Below, piece after piece: positions 48,154-56,978 of a stretch of 64,000 nt of DNA; the stretch's first letter is position 1, and the number at the start of each line of letters is the position of its first letter. Origin of the DNA: Pseudoxanthomonas kalamensis DSM 18571. Its GTDB lineage: Bacteria > Pseudomonadota > Gammaproteobacteria > Xanthomonadales > Xanthomonadaceae. The notes beneath the pieces were generated by a model. That model was not told the origin of the DNA. It searched no databases and saw nothing but the letters and a program-made list of their open reading frames with translations. The translations under genes and the position numbers were made by a program. The DNA lies in assembly GCF_010211745.1 (NCBI RefSeq), contig NZ_PDWQ01000002.1, positions 124,001-188,000 of the forward strand, written 5' to 3'.

Positions 48154-49995
48154 TCAGTCCTGCGAACGCTTGCCGCCCTTGCGGTGCGGCTTCTTCGCCA
48201 CCGGCTTGGCCGCGAAACGGGGCTTGCCGCGCCGCGGCGGCGCATGGCCGTCGTCTTCGCCCAGCCGGCGGATGCGCAACTGCTGCCCGGCCACCCAGAC
48301 CTTCTTCAGGTGCAGCAGGGTTTCCTTCGGCATGCCTTCGGGCAGGTCGAGCACACTGTGATCGTCGTGGATGTCGATGCGGCCGATGTAGCGGCTCTCC
48401 AGCCCGGCCTCGTTGGCGATCGCGCCGACGATGTTGGACGGCTTGACCCCGTGCGCGTGGCCAACCTCGATGCGGAAGCTTTCCATACCGATCTCCGGCG
48501 CCCCGCGCGGCGGCTTGTCCGGTTTGTCGAATCGGGGCGCCCGCGTCGGCGCTTGGTCGCGATCCTCGCGCGGGCGCGGCGGGCGCGCTTCCGCGCGGGC
48601 GCGTGGCGCCGGCCTTTCGCCCTCGCGAGTCTCGCGAACCTCCGGCTTGCGGCTGGCGCGCGGACTGTCCGGCGGCAGCAGCAGCGGCGCATCGCCCTGC
48701 AGCAGCCGTGCCAGCGCCGCGGCAATTTCCACCGCCGGCACATCATGTTCGCGCTCGTAGGTCTCGATCAGCGGGCGGAACTCGGCGGTGTCGCCGTCGG
48801 CCAGCGCCTCGCTGATGCGGCCGAGGAAACGCGCCACCCGGCGGTCGTTGACCGCTTCCGCGCTGGGCAGCGACATTTCCTCGATCGGCTGGCGGGTGGC
48901 GCGCTCGATCGCGCGCAGCATGCCCTTCTCGCGCGGGGTGACGAACAGGATCGCCTCGCCGCTGCGGCCGGCGCGCCCGGTGCGCCCGATCCGGTGCACG
49001 TAGCTCTCGGTATCGTAGGGAATGTCGTAGTTCAGCACATGGCTGATCCGCTCCACGTCCAGCCCGCGCGCGGCCACGTCGGTGGCCACCAGCACGTCCA
49101 GCTTGCCGTCCTTCAGCTGGCCGATGGTCTTCTCGCGCTGCGCCTGCTGCATGTCACCGTTGATCGCCGCCGCCGCCAGCCCGCGCGCCTGCAACTTGCC
49201 GGCCAGTTCTTCGGTGGCGGCCTTGGTGCGGGCGAACACGATCATCGCGTCGAACGGTTCGGCCTCCAGGATCCGGGTCAGTGCCTCCAGCTTGTGCATG
49301 CCGCTGCCGAACCAGTAACGCTGGCGGATATTGGTCGCGGTGGTGGTCTTGGCCGCGATGGTCACTTCCACCGGGTCGCGCAGGTAGGTCTGGGCGATGC
49401 GATGGATCTGCTTGGGCATGGTCGCCGAGAACAGCGCCACCTGGCGCGATTCGGGCACCTTCTTCAGCACCGTCTCGACGTCGTCGATGAAGCCCATCCG
49501 CAGCATTTCGTCGGCTTCGTCCAGCACCAGCGTGGTCAGCCCGGACAGATCGAGCGAACCCCGGTTCAGATGGTCGATCACCCGTCCCGGCGTGCCGACC
49601 ACCACGTGCGCGCCGCGGCGCAGCGAATGCAGCTGCGGTCCGTAGCTCTGCCCGCCGTAGATCGGCACCACATGGAAACCCGGCAACCGCGCGGCATAGC
49701 GCTGGAAGGCCTCGGCCACCTGGATCGCCAGCTCGCGGGTCGGCGCCAGCACCAGCGCCTGCGGCAACGTCCGCGACAGGTCCAGCCCGGACAGCACCGG
49801 CAGCGCGAAGGCGGCGGTCTTGCCGGTACCGGTCTGCGCCTGCCCCAGCACGTCGCGGCCGGCCAGCAGGGCGGGAATGGTCGCCATCTGGATCGGCGAC
49901 GGCGACTCGTAACCGAGTTCGGTCACCGCCTGCTGCACGGGCGCGGCTAGGCCGAGATCCGCGAAACGCGGCGGCGCGGGAATGGCATCTGACAT
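48154..49995 (-). CDS. DEAD-box RNA helicase (DeaD/DbpA-type)
   Basis: The 613-residue protein has the Q motif (LGYESPSPIQ), AQTGTGKT, PTRELAIQV, VLDEADEML, FSAT and HRIGRTGRAGR. An acidic/arginine/proline-rich linker (about residues 440-500) follows, then a DbpA-type RNA-binding domain with FRIEVGHAHGVKPSNIVGAI. A Lys/Arg-rich end (KPHRKGGKRSQD) completes it. DeaD-class helicases act in ribosome assembly and mRNA turnover, often at low temperature. The leader contains a 16-base perfect palindrome. Confidence 0.92.
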   Translation of the reverse strand: MSDAIPAPPRFADLGLAAPVQQAVTELGYESPSPIQMATIPALLAGRDVLGQAQTGTGKTAAFALPVLSGLDLSRTLPQALVLAPTRELAIQVAEAFQRYAARLPGFHVVPIYGGQSYGPQLHSLRRGAHVVVGTPGRVIDHLNRGSLDLSGLTTLVLDEADEMLRMGFIDDVETVLKKVPESRQVALFSATMPKQIHRIAQTYLRDPVEVTIAAKTTTATNIRQRYWFGSGMHKLEALTRILEAEPFDAMIVFARTKAATEELAGKLQARGLAAAAINGDMQQAQREKTIGQLKDGKLDVLVATDVAARGLDVERISHVLNYDIPYDTESYVHRIGRTGRAGRSGEAILFVTPREKGMLRAIERATRQPIEEMSLPSAEAVNDRRVARFLGRISEALADGDTAEFRPLIETYEREHDVPAVEIAAALARLLQGDAPLLLPPDSPRASRKPEVRETREGERPAPRARAEARPPRPREDRDQAPTRAPRFDKPDKPPRGAPEIGMESFRIEVGHAHGVKPSNIVGAIANEAGLESRYIGRIDIHDDHSVLDLPEGMPKETLLHLKKVWVAGQQLRIRRLGEDDGHAPPRRGKPRFAAKPVAKKPHRKGGKRSQD

Positions 49996-50007
49996 GAAGG
50001 CTCCGGA

Positions 50008-50023
50008 GCGCCCGGCCGGGCGC
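50008..50023 (-). other. Perfect GC palindrome in the helicase leader
   Basis: GCGCCCGGCCGGGCGC is a 16-base perfect palindrome that ends 13 bases before the helicase start codon on the minus strand, close to or over the ribosome-binding region. It could fold into a leader hairpin or bind a dimeric protein. In GC-rich DNA such palindromes do arise by chance. Confidence 0.3.
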
Positions 50024-50130
50024 CGGCGGGCGGAAAGACCGCGTATTGTGCGCCTTTTCGCGCCGGTTTGCCGCGACGGCGGCGTTCCGGACCCCGTGCC
50101 GCCGGGATGTTCCCGCGGCGAGGAGACGCG

Positions 50131-51006
50131 TCAGCGCGGCTCCGCGTCCGAATAATCGACCAGCATCGGGAAGTGGTCGGACGGGTAGCGTTCCCCGGCA
50201 TGGTCGTCGACGGTGCGCAAGCGCTCGGCCTTCAGGCCACGCGACCAGGCCCAGTCGATCCGGCGCTCGGCCCGTCCGCTGAAACCGTGGAAGGTCGCCG
50301 CTGGCCCTTCCCGCAATGCCGCACTGACGAAAGCGTCGTCGAGGTCCTGTTGCAGGCGCGCATACGCCGGACTGCCCGGCTCGTCGTTGAAGTCGCCGGT
50401 CAGGACCACCGGCGCATCGCCCGCCAGTTCGGCGATGCGCTGCGCCAGCAGTTCCGCGCAACGGCGTCGCGCCTCGCCGTCTTCCTGCCGGTAGGGAAAG
50501 TGGGTGTTGAACAGGTAGAAGCGGCGGCCATCGGCCCAGCGTTCGAACAAGCCCCAGGTGACCATACGCGGATAGGGATTGCCCCAGCTGATGCTGCCGG
50601 GCACCTCGGGAGTTTCGGACAGCCAGAAGTTGCCGGATTCGATCAGGCCCAGGGTGTAGGTCCGGTAGAACACGCCCATGCGTTCGTCGTCGGGCTTGCC
50701 GTCGCCACGGCGTCCGCTGCCGAACCACGCGTACCCGGGCAGGTGCGCGACCAGATAGCGGCCTTGCGCTGCGACCAGTTCCTGGGTACCGACGACATCC
50801 GGCGCGGCATCGCCGATGACCTGCACCATCAGCTCGCGGCGCGCTTCCCAGCGGTTGGGACCGTCGGCCTCCACCGGTACCCGCACGTTGAAGCTCATCA
50901 CCCGCAACCCAGGCCGCGCATCGCCGGCCGCCGCCGCTGCGGACGCAAGCCACAGGCCGGCCAGCAGGCCGCAGGACAACAGGATCAACCTCGGGAATAC
51001 CGTCAT
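50131..51006 (-). CDS. Exported endonuclease/exonuclease/phosphatase-family protein
   Basis: The 291-residue precursor has a signal peptide (LILLSCGLLAGLWLASAAAA). The EEP fold shows LRVMSFNVRV, APDVVGTQE (catalytic Glu), FYLFNTHFPYRQ, PVVLTGDFNDEPGSP (Asp/Asn), RRIDWAW and YPSDHFPM (the terminal Asp-His). It is a periplasmic Mg2+ phosphodiesterase whose substrate may be DNA, sugar phosphate or sphingolipid. ATG 51006 begins the signal. Confidence 0.9.
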   Translation of the reverse strand: MTVFPRLILLSCGLLAGLWLASAAAAAGDARPGLRVMSFNVRVPVEADGPNRWEARRELMVQVIGDAAPDVVGTQELVAAQGRYLVAHLPGYAWFGSGRRGDGKPDDERMGVFYRTYTLGLIESGNFWLSETPEVPGSISWGNPYPRMVTWGLFERWADGRRFYLFNTHFPYRQEDGEARRRCAELLAQRIAELAGDAPVVLTGDFNDEPGSPAYARLQQDLDDAFVSAALREGPAATFHGFSGRAERRIDWAWSRGLKAERLRTVDDHAGERYPSDHFPMLVDYSDAEPR

Positions 51007-51124
51007 CGCGCGCCCTCCTCGGCATTGGCAGCGGTCGTGTCGCACCCCGCCGCCACGCATGATTCTAGCGGCAGTGATCATGCCCGTTCGAACACCCTCG
51101 ATGTCCAATCGCTAGACTGCGGCC

Positions 51125-51361
51125 ATGCGAATCATCGATTTCGAACTGGAACGCGACTTCATCGAACTGAACCAGCTGCTCAAGCTGAGCGGGCTGTGCG
51201 ACAGCGGCGGCCAGGGCAAGGCGATGGTGGCCAGCGGCGCGGTCCGGGTCGATGGCGAGCAGGAGCTGCGCAAGACCGCCAAGATCCGCGCCGGCCAAGT
51301 GATCGAACTGGAAGGCGTTCGCATCCTTGTGCGCGGCCGGGAGGCCGATGCGGGACAATAA
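51125..51361 (+). CDS. S4-domain RNA-binding protein (YbcJ-type)
   Basis: The 78-residue protein is a bare S4 domain: FIELNQLLKLSGLCDSGGQG, KAMVASGAVRVDGEQELRKT and AGQVIELEGVRILV. YbcJ-type proteins bind RNA, and the related RqcP/Hsp15 act on stalled 50S subunits. It lies 26 bp before the ABC exporter on the same strand. The specific target is unknown. Confidence 0.9.
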   Translation: MRIIDFELERDFIELNQLLKLSGLCDSGGQGKAMVASGAVRVDGEQELRKTAKIRAGQVIELEGVRILVRGREADAGQ

Positions 51362-51387
51362 GGTTCCCGTTCTACCCGAAAGCCCGC

Positions 51388-53235
51388 ATGTTCCGCTGGT
51401 TCGAAAGCCGCCTGCCGCCTTTTCCGCCCGCGCTGCCAACGCAGCCGCCGACCGGGCTGTATGCCTTCTGTCGCCATTACACGCGTGGCGCCGAGCCGTG
51501 GCTGCTGCTGATGGCCGCGACCACCGCCGGCATCGCGATCGCCGAACTGGTGCTGTATGCCTATGTCGGTTCGCTGGTCGACCGGCTCGGCGCTTCCACC
51601 CCGGACGGGTTCTTCGCCGGCGAAGGCCGCCACCTGTTGTGGATGGGCGCACTGGTACTGCTGGCATTGCCGCTGCTGGTGCTGCTGAACGCACTGGTCC
51701 AGCACCAGACCCTGCTCGGCAATTTCCCGATGCGGATCCGCTGGAACGTGCACCGCTACCTGCTGCGGCAGTCGATGGGGTACTTCCAGGACGAGTTCGC
51801 CGGACGCATCGCCACCAAGCTGATGCAGACCTCGCTGGCGGTGCGCGAAACGGTGATCAAGCTGCTCGACATCGGCAACTACGTGCTGGTGTTCTTCGTC
51901 GGCACCCTGGTCGTGGCCGGCGCCACCGACTGGCGGCTGATGCTGCCGTTCGCCGCCTGGATCGCCGGCTACGCCCTGCTGATGCGCCATTTCATCCCGC
52001 GCATGAGCCGGATCTCGGCGCTGCAGGCCGATGCGCGCTCGACCATGACCGGACGCATCGTCGACAGCTACACCAACATCGCCACGGTCAAGCTGTTCTC
52101 GCACTCGCAGCGCGAACAGGCTTACGCGCGCGAGGCGATGCAAGGCTTCATCGACACCGTGTACCCGCAGATGCGGCTGGCCACGCGGGTCACCAGCCTG
52201 CTGTACGCGCTGAACATGCTGCTGCTGTTCTGCGTGGTCGCCGCCGGCCTGTGGCTGTGGCAGCAGGGTGCGGCCAGCGCCGGTGCGATCGCGGTCGCCA
52301 TCGCCCTGGTGCTGCGCATCCTCGGCATGTCGCAGTGGATCATGTGGGAACTGTCGGCGCTGTTCGAGAACATCGGCACCGTGCACGACGGCATCCACTC
52401 GATCTCGCTGCCGCCAACCGTCGACGATGCCGCGGGCGCCGCGGCCATGCCGCAACCGGCCGGCGATATCCGCTTCGAAGGCGTCAGTTTCCACTACGGC
52501 AAGCAGGGCGGCGTGATCGAGGACCTCGACCTGCACGTCCGCCCGGGCGAGAAGATCGGCGTGGTCGGCCGCTCCGGCGCCGGCAAGTCGACCCTGGTCA
52601 ACCTGCTGCTGCGCTTCCACGATTGCGAACGCGGCCGAATCCTGATCGATGGCATCGACATCGCCAGCGTGCAGCAGGATTCGCTGCGCGCGCAGATCGG
52701 CGTGGTCACCCAGGACACCTCGCTGCTACACCGATCGGTGCGCGAGAACATCCTGTACGGCCGCCCCGACGCCAGCGACGAGGACATGCGCGAAGCCGCG
52801 AGCCGGGCCGACGCGCTGGATTTCATCGACGAACTGGTCGACGCCAAGGGCCGGCGCGGCTTCGACGCCCAGGTCGGCGAACGTGGCGTGAAGCTGTCCG
52901 GCGGACAGCGCCAGCGCATCGCCATCGCCCGCGTGCTGCTGAAGAATGCCCCGATCCTGGTGCTGGACGAAGCCACCTCGGCGCTGGACTCCGAGGTGGA
53001 AGCAGTGATCCAGGAAAACCTTTACCGGCTGATGCAGGGCAAGACCGTGATCGCCATCGCCCACCGGCTGTCGACGATCGCGGCGATGGACCGGCTGGTG
53101 GTGATGGATCGCGGCCGCATCGTCGAACAGGGCAGCCATGCGCAACTGGTCGCGGCCGGCGGCCTCTACACCCAGCTGTGGCAGCGCCAGTCGGGCGGCT
53201 TCATCGACCCGCCGACCGAGGCTGCGGTGCCCTGA
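51388..53235 (+). CDS. ABC exporter, fused permease and ATPase (MsbA-like half transporter)
   Basis: The 615-residue protein has six helices in its first 340 residues with exporter features (MGYFQDEFAGRIATKLMQTS, SYTNIATVKLFSHSQREQ). The nucleotide-binding domain has Walker A GRSGAGKS, Q-loop VVTQDTSLLH, signature LSGGQRQRIAIARVL, Walker B ILVLDEATSALD and the switch His in IAHRLSTI. It should work as a homodimer and could move lipid, peptide or drug. The frame is open upstream to 50068, but only ATG 51388 gives an exporter start. Confidence 0.93.
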   Translation: MFRWFESRLPPFPPALPTQPPTGLYAFCRHYTRGAEPWLLLMAATTAGIAIAELVLYAYVGSLVDRLGASTPDGFFAGEGRHLLWMGALVLLALPLLVLLNALVQHQTLLGNFPMRIRWNVHRYLLRQSMGYFQDEFAGRIATKLMQTSLAVRETVIKLLDIGNYVLVFFVGTLVVAGATDWRLMLPFAAWIAGYALLMRHFIPRMSRISALQADARSTMTGRIVDSYTNIATVKLFSHSQREQAYAREAMQGFIDTVYPQMRLATRVTSLLYALNMLLLFCVVAAGLWLWQQGAASAGAIAVAIALVLRILGMSQWIMWELSALFENIGTVHDGIHSISLPPTVDDAAGAAAMPQPAGDIRFEGVSFHYGKQGGVIEDLDLHVRPGEKIGVVGRSGAGKSTLVNLLLRFHDCERGRILIDGIDIASVQQDSLRAQIGVVTQDTSLLHRSVRENILYGRPDASDEDMREAASRADALDFIDELVDAKGRRGFDAQVGERGVKLSGGQRQRIAIARVLLKNAPILVLDEATSALDSEVEAVIQENLYRLMQGKTVIAIAHRLSTIAAMDRLVVMDRGRIVEQGSHAQLVAAGGLYTQLWQRQSGGFIDPPTEAAVP

Positions 53236-53262
53236 GCCGGCGCCGCATCGGCTGACGAAGGC

Positions 53263-53757
53263 TCAGCGCAGGCTGTAGCCGGAAACGCGCCAGACCTTGT
53301 CTTCGTCCAGGCGGAACGAGACCAGCTCGCGGATCGGCTGCTGCGTACCGGTGAACTTGGTCGCGTACACCACGCTGACATAGTTGCCCTCCGGCACCTC
53401 GCCGCCGGCCTTGTAGGCCGCATAGGTCACGCCGACGCGCTCGCGGGAGGCGACATTGCCGAGGCGCTTGCGGTCGGCCGCCACCTGCGAAACGAAGGCA
53501 TTGCCGTCGACGATCTTCTTGGCCGCCTCGGACGCGCCCTGCCAGAGCTCGCCGGTCTTGCCCTCGTCGACCATGCCGATCACCTGATCGCCCGCCTGCG
53601 CCATCTGCTGCTCGAAGCGGGCCAGCTGCGCCTGCTGCTCGGGCGAGAGCTGCTGCTGCGCCGCTGCTGCGGGCTGGGGCTTCGCCTGTTGCGCAATGGC
53701 GCCGCCGGCCGTCAGGCCGAGGGCGACGAAAAGCAGGAGGCTGGAGCCGGTTTTCAT
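53263..53757 (-). CDS. DUF4019 periplasmic protein
   Basis: The 164-residue precursor has a signal peptide (LLLFVALGLTAGGAIA). A Gln/Ala-rich segment (AQQAKPQPAAAAQQQLSPEQ) follows, and then the DUF4019 domain with GELWQGASEAAKKIVD, ASRERVGVTYAAYKAGGEVP, YVSVVYATKF and VWRVSGYSLR. DUF4019 resembles an NTF2-like fold and has no known function. It lies 62 bp downstream of the ClpP-like lipoprotein gene on the same strand. Confidence 0.82.
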   Translation of the reverse strand: MKTGSSLLLFVALGLTAGGAIAQQAKPQPAAAAQQQLSPEQQAQLARFEQQMAQAGDQVIGMVDEGKTGELWQGASEAAKKIVDGNAFVSQVAADRKRLGNVASRERVGVTYAAYKAGGEVPEGNYVSVVYATKFTGTQQPIRELVSFRLDEDKVWRVSGYSLR

Positions 53758-53819
53758 ATCGAAGTCCTTGATTCGGTGTCCGAACACCGAGTTTACGCCA
53801 GCCATACTGGCAAGCAACG

Positions 53820-54992
53820 TCAACGGCCCGATCCGGCACTCGCGTCCGGCGACGATTCAGTATCCGGCTGCCCCGCCTGTCCGTGCGCGGGCGGACTCTC
53901 ATTCTCTTCCTGCACCGGCGCATCGGCCATGTGATCGAACTCGGACAGCGGACTGTCGTCCGGGCAGATTTCGTCGGGAAAACCGAATTCGCCGCGCAGC
54001 GACAGGCCGCAGGCATTCAGTTCCTCGACCCCGGCGGACTCGACCCGGCAACGGGCATCGAAGGCGCGCACGAAGGCGTCGCGCCGGGAAACGAAGTCCT
54101 GGCCGCACTTGCGCATCAGCCGCAGGCGGTCGAGGTCGTCCTGCGCCGGGTTGATCCCGTCCAGGCCGTACTGCTTCAGTTCGGCCGTCGTCAGCAACCT
54201 CAGACTGCGATTGGGAACCGCCATCATCAGGTCGGCCACCGCCACCGCGGCGCCGTTGCGCTCCAAATAGTCGCGCACGTGGTCGTACACCACCCGCAGT
54301 TCGCGATTCAGTTCGCGCCGCGTGGACGCGGTCGAACTCATGCGGATGATGCGGTGGATGCCCACCTTGCCGCCGATCATGCGTACATCGCCGGCCGCCA
54401 GCACGAATACACAGGCGCTGTGGCAGACTGCGTCTTCGCGCACCCACACGGTCCAGCGCGACTCGGCGATGAAATCGCCGGCGCGGATCGCATCCTCGAC
54501 CATGCCGCCGCTGGAATTGATGTCCAGCACGCGCTTGTCGATACCCAGTTCGTCGGCCACCGTGGTCACCCGCTCGACCAGCGCGGTGAAGTCGGGCTGC
54601 ACCTTGCCAACGTAGCGTAGGCGCATGACGCCACGCTCGATGCACGGCGCCAGCAGGGCGACGATGCTGTCATGGTCCAGATCGACCAGCGGCGCACCAT
54701 CGCCTTGGCTGGCATAGTCCAGTTCGCACCCCAGCGAGGCTTCTCCGGATTCCAGCGCCCGCGGCGACCAGTCGACCTCGTGGTGGGCAGGATCGGCCGC
54801 GACCGCCGCCGGCACAGCGACAGCCGGCTCGACCGGCGCCGTGCTGACCGCACCACCCTCTTCCGGACTGGTCAGTTCGACCGTCTGCATCTCCGTGCTC
54901 GCCGGCCCGGCAGTGGGCTTGCCGCCGCAGCCTGCCAGACCCGTCGCCATCAGGGCGCCAGCCAGAAGCCAGCACGTTCGAACAACTCGCAT
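53820..54992 (-). CDS. ClpP-fold (COG3904-like) lipoprotein
   Basis: The 390-residue precursor has a lipobox (LMATGLAGC), a linker of about 75 residues rich in Ala, Glu and Val, and a ClpP/crotonase-like core. That core has LDINSSGGMVEDAIRAGDFI (like NSPGG of ClpP), AVCHSACVFVLAAGDVRMIG with a candidate nucleophile serine between two cysteines, VGIHRIIR (candidate His) and LLTTAELKQYGLDGI. The usual Asp position reads Asn (VPNRS), so the triad may be incomplete. The C-terminus is acidic and proline-rich. It is a probable periplasmic peptidase relative, or a pseudoenzyme. Confidence 0.8.
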   Translation of the reverse strand: MRVVRTCWLLAGALMATGLAGCGGKPTAGPASTEMQTVELTSPEEGGAVSTAPVEPAVAVPAAVAADPAHHEVDWSPRALESGEASLGCELDYASQGDGAPLVDLDHDSIVALLAPCIERGVMRLRYVGKVQPDFTALVERVTTVADELGIDKRVLDINSSGGMVEDAIRAGDFIAESRWTVWVREDAVCHSACVFVLAAGDVRMIGGKVGIHRIIRMSSTASTRRELNRELRVVYDHVRDYLERNGAAVAVADLMMAVPNRSLRLLTTAELKQYGLDGINPAQDDLDRLRLMRKCGQDFVSRRDAFVRAFDARCRVESAGVEELNACGLSLRGEFGFPDEICPDDSPLSEFDHMADAPVQEENESPPAHGQAGQPDTESSPDASAGSGR

Positions 54993-55149
54993 CGCATCAC
55001 CGGTCGCGGCGGGGTCCGCGCTCTCTCGATCAGTGTAGGGGCTGGCGGCCGATCCGGGCGAATTCGCGCTGAACCACGCACGGACATGAGAATTGCATCC
55101 GATTCTGTCAAGCTAGCGAGGTTCCTCCACTCATGCCCGCCCATCGCCC

Positions 55150-56397
55150 ATGCGTCTGTCGTTGCCGAAGACCCTGTGGCTGGCCGGCCTGTTGTTGCTT
55201 GCAGGCTGCGCCAGTCGCCCCCCCGCCGCTTCGCTGCCGTCCGCGCATGTTCCGCTGCTGCTGGTTTCCGTCGACGGCCTGCGCCCGACCGATGTGACCG
55301 AGGCGCAGATGCCCGCCCTGGCCCGGCTGGCCCGGCAGGGCGTCGTCGCCGACCAAGGCATGGTGCCGTCCTATCCGTCACTGACGTTCCCCAACCACTA
55401 CACCCTGGTGACCGGGCTGCGCCCCGACCATCACGGCATCATCCAGAACACGATGCGCGACGACACCCTGGGACCATTCGCGCTCTCGGACCGCAACGCG
55501 GTCGGCGATGGCCGCTGGTGGAACGACGGCCTGCCAATCTGGGTCAGCGCCGAACAGGCGGGCCTGCGCACGGCGACCATGTTCTGGCCGGGCAGCGAAG
55601 CCGAAATCCACGGCCATCGACCCAGCTACTGGCTTCCGTTCGACAAGACCATGTCGCCGCAGGCCCGTGTCGAGCGTCTGCTGACCTGGCTGGATTTGCC
55701 CGCGGACCTACGCCCGACGTTGTTGACCCTCTATTTCGACCAGGTCGATCACGAATCCCACGATTTCGGCCCCGATTCCGAACGTGCCCTGGAAGCGCGC
55801 CAGCAAATCGACCGGGCACTGGGAAGCCTGCTGGACGGTCTGCAACAGCGTGGACTCGCCGGCCATCTCAACCTGATCGTGGTATCGGATCACGGCATGA
55901 CCAGGGTGGCCCCGGGGCATGTCGTGGCGATCGAAGACATGGCGCCGGCCGAGGATGTGGAGCCGATCAATGGCGGACAGGTCGTCGGCTTTGTCGCCAA
56001 GCCCGGTCGCGAGACCGCCGCCGCGCAACACCTGCTGGGACGCCACGATCACTACCAGTGCTGGCGGAAGCAGGACCTGCCTGCCCGCTGGCACTACGGT
56101 ACCCACCCACGCGTACCGTCGTTCGTCTGCCAGATGGACGAAGGCTGGGATGCGCTGCCGCGCAAGTACGCGCAACAACGCCCGAACCGCGATCGCGGCT
56201 CGCACGGTTTCGATCCCGAGTTGCCGTCGATGCGCGCGACCTTCATCGCCAGCGGACCGGCATTCCGCGACGGCGTGCATCTGCCGCCTTTCGACAACGT
56301 CGATGTCTATCCCCTGCTCGCGCACCTGCTCGGCATTGCCCCCGCGGCCAACGACGGCGATCTGACTCCACTGCTGCCGGCACTGAAAGCACCTTGA
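55150..56397 (+). CDS. Ectonucleotide pyrophosphatase/phosphodiesterase (ENPP-like) lipoprotein
   Basis: The 415-residue precursor has a lipobox (LLLLAGCAS). The alkaline-phosphatase-superfamily core has the metal Asp in LLLVSVDGLRP, the threonine nucleophile in PSYPSLTFPNHYTLVTGLRP, FDQVDHESHDFGP, LIVVSDHGMTR and a late His in GSHGFDPELPSM. It should split nucleotide or phosphodiester bonds in the periplasm. In Xanthomonas such an enzyme (NPP) was crystallised. The start is chosen to give the signal peptide. Confidence 0.92.
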   Translation: MRLSLPKTLWLAGLLLLAGCASRPPAASLPSAHVPLLLVSVDGLRPTDVTEAQMPALARLARQGVVADQGMVPSYPSLTFPNHYTLVTGLRPDHHGIIQNTMRDDTLGPFALSDRNAVGDGRWWNDGLPIWVSAEQAGLRTATMFWPGSEAEIHGHRPSYWLPFDKTMSPQARVERLLTWLDLPADLRPTLLTLYFDQVDHESHDFGPDSERALEARQQIDRALGSLLDGLQQRGLAGHLNLIVVSDHGMTRVAPGHVVAIEDMAPAEDVEPINGGQVVGFVAKPGRETAAAQHLLGRHDHYQCWRKQDLPARWHYGTHPRVPSFVCQMDEGWDALPRKYAQQRPNRDRGSHGFDPELPSMRATFIASGPAFRDGVHLPPFDNVDVYPLLAHLLGIAPAANDGDLTPLLPALKAP

Positions 56398-56446
56398 GCA
56401 TGCGCGGGGCGAATAGCTCGAGCGCACCGGCCACGCCGCGCCCTGC

Positions 56447-56947
<501 letters not shown>

Positions 56948-56978
56948 GGACGACGATGCGGCATGCGACAATGCGCGC

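Noticed and set aside
44960..48361. A 1133-codon plus-strand frame
   Set aside because: It is antisense to the serine hydrolase and rraA, then out of frame over the DMT transporter; no domain is visible.
50068..53235. A 1055-codon open frame that includes the ABC exporter
   Set aside because: The first 440 codons run antisense to the EEP-family gene and across the S4 gene; only the part from ATG 51388 resembles an exporter. The long openness reflects high GC content.
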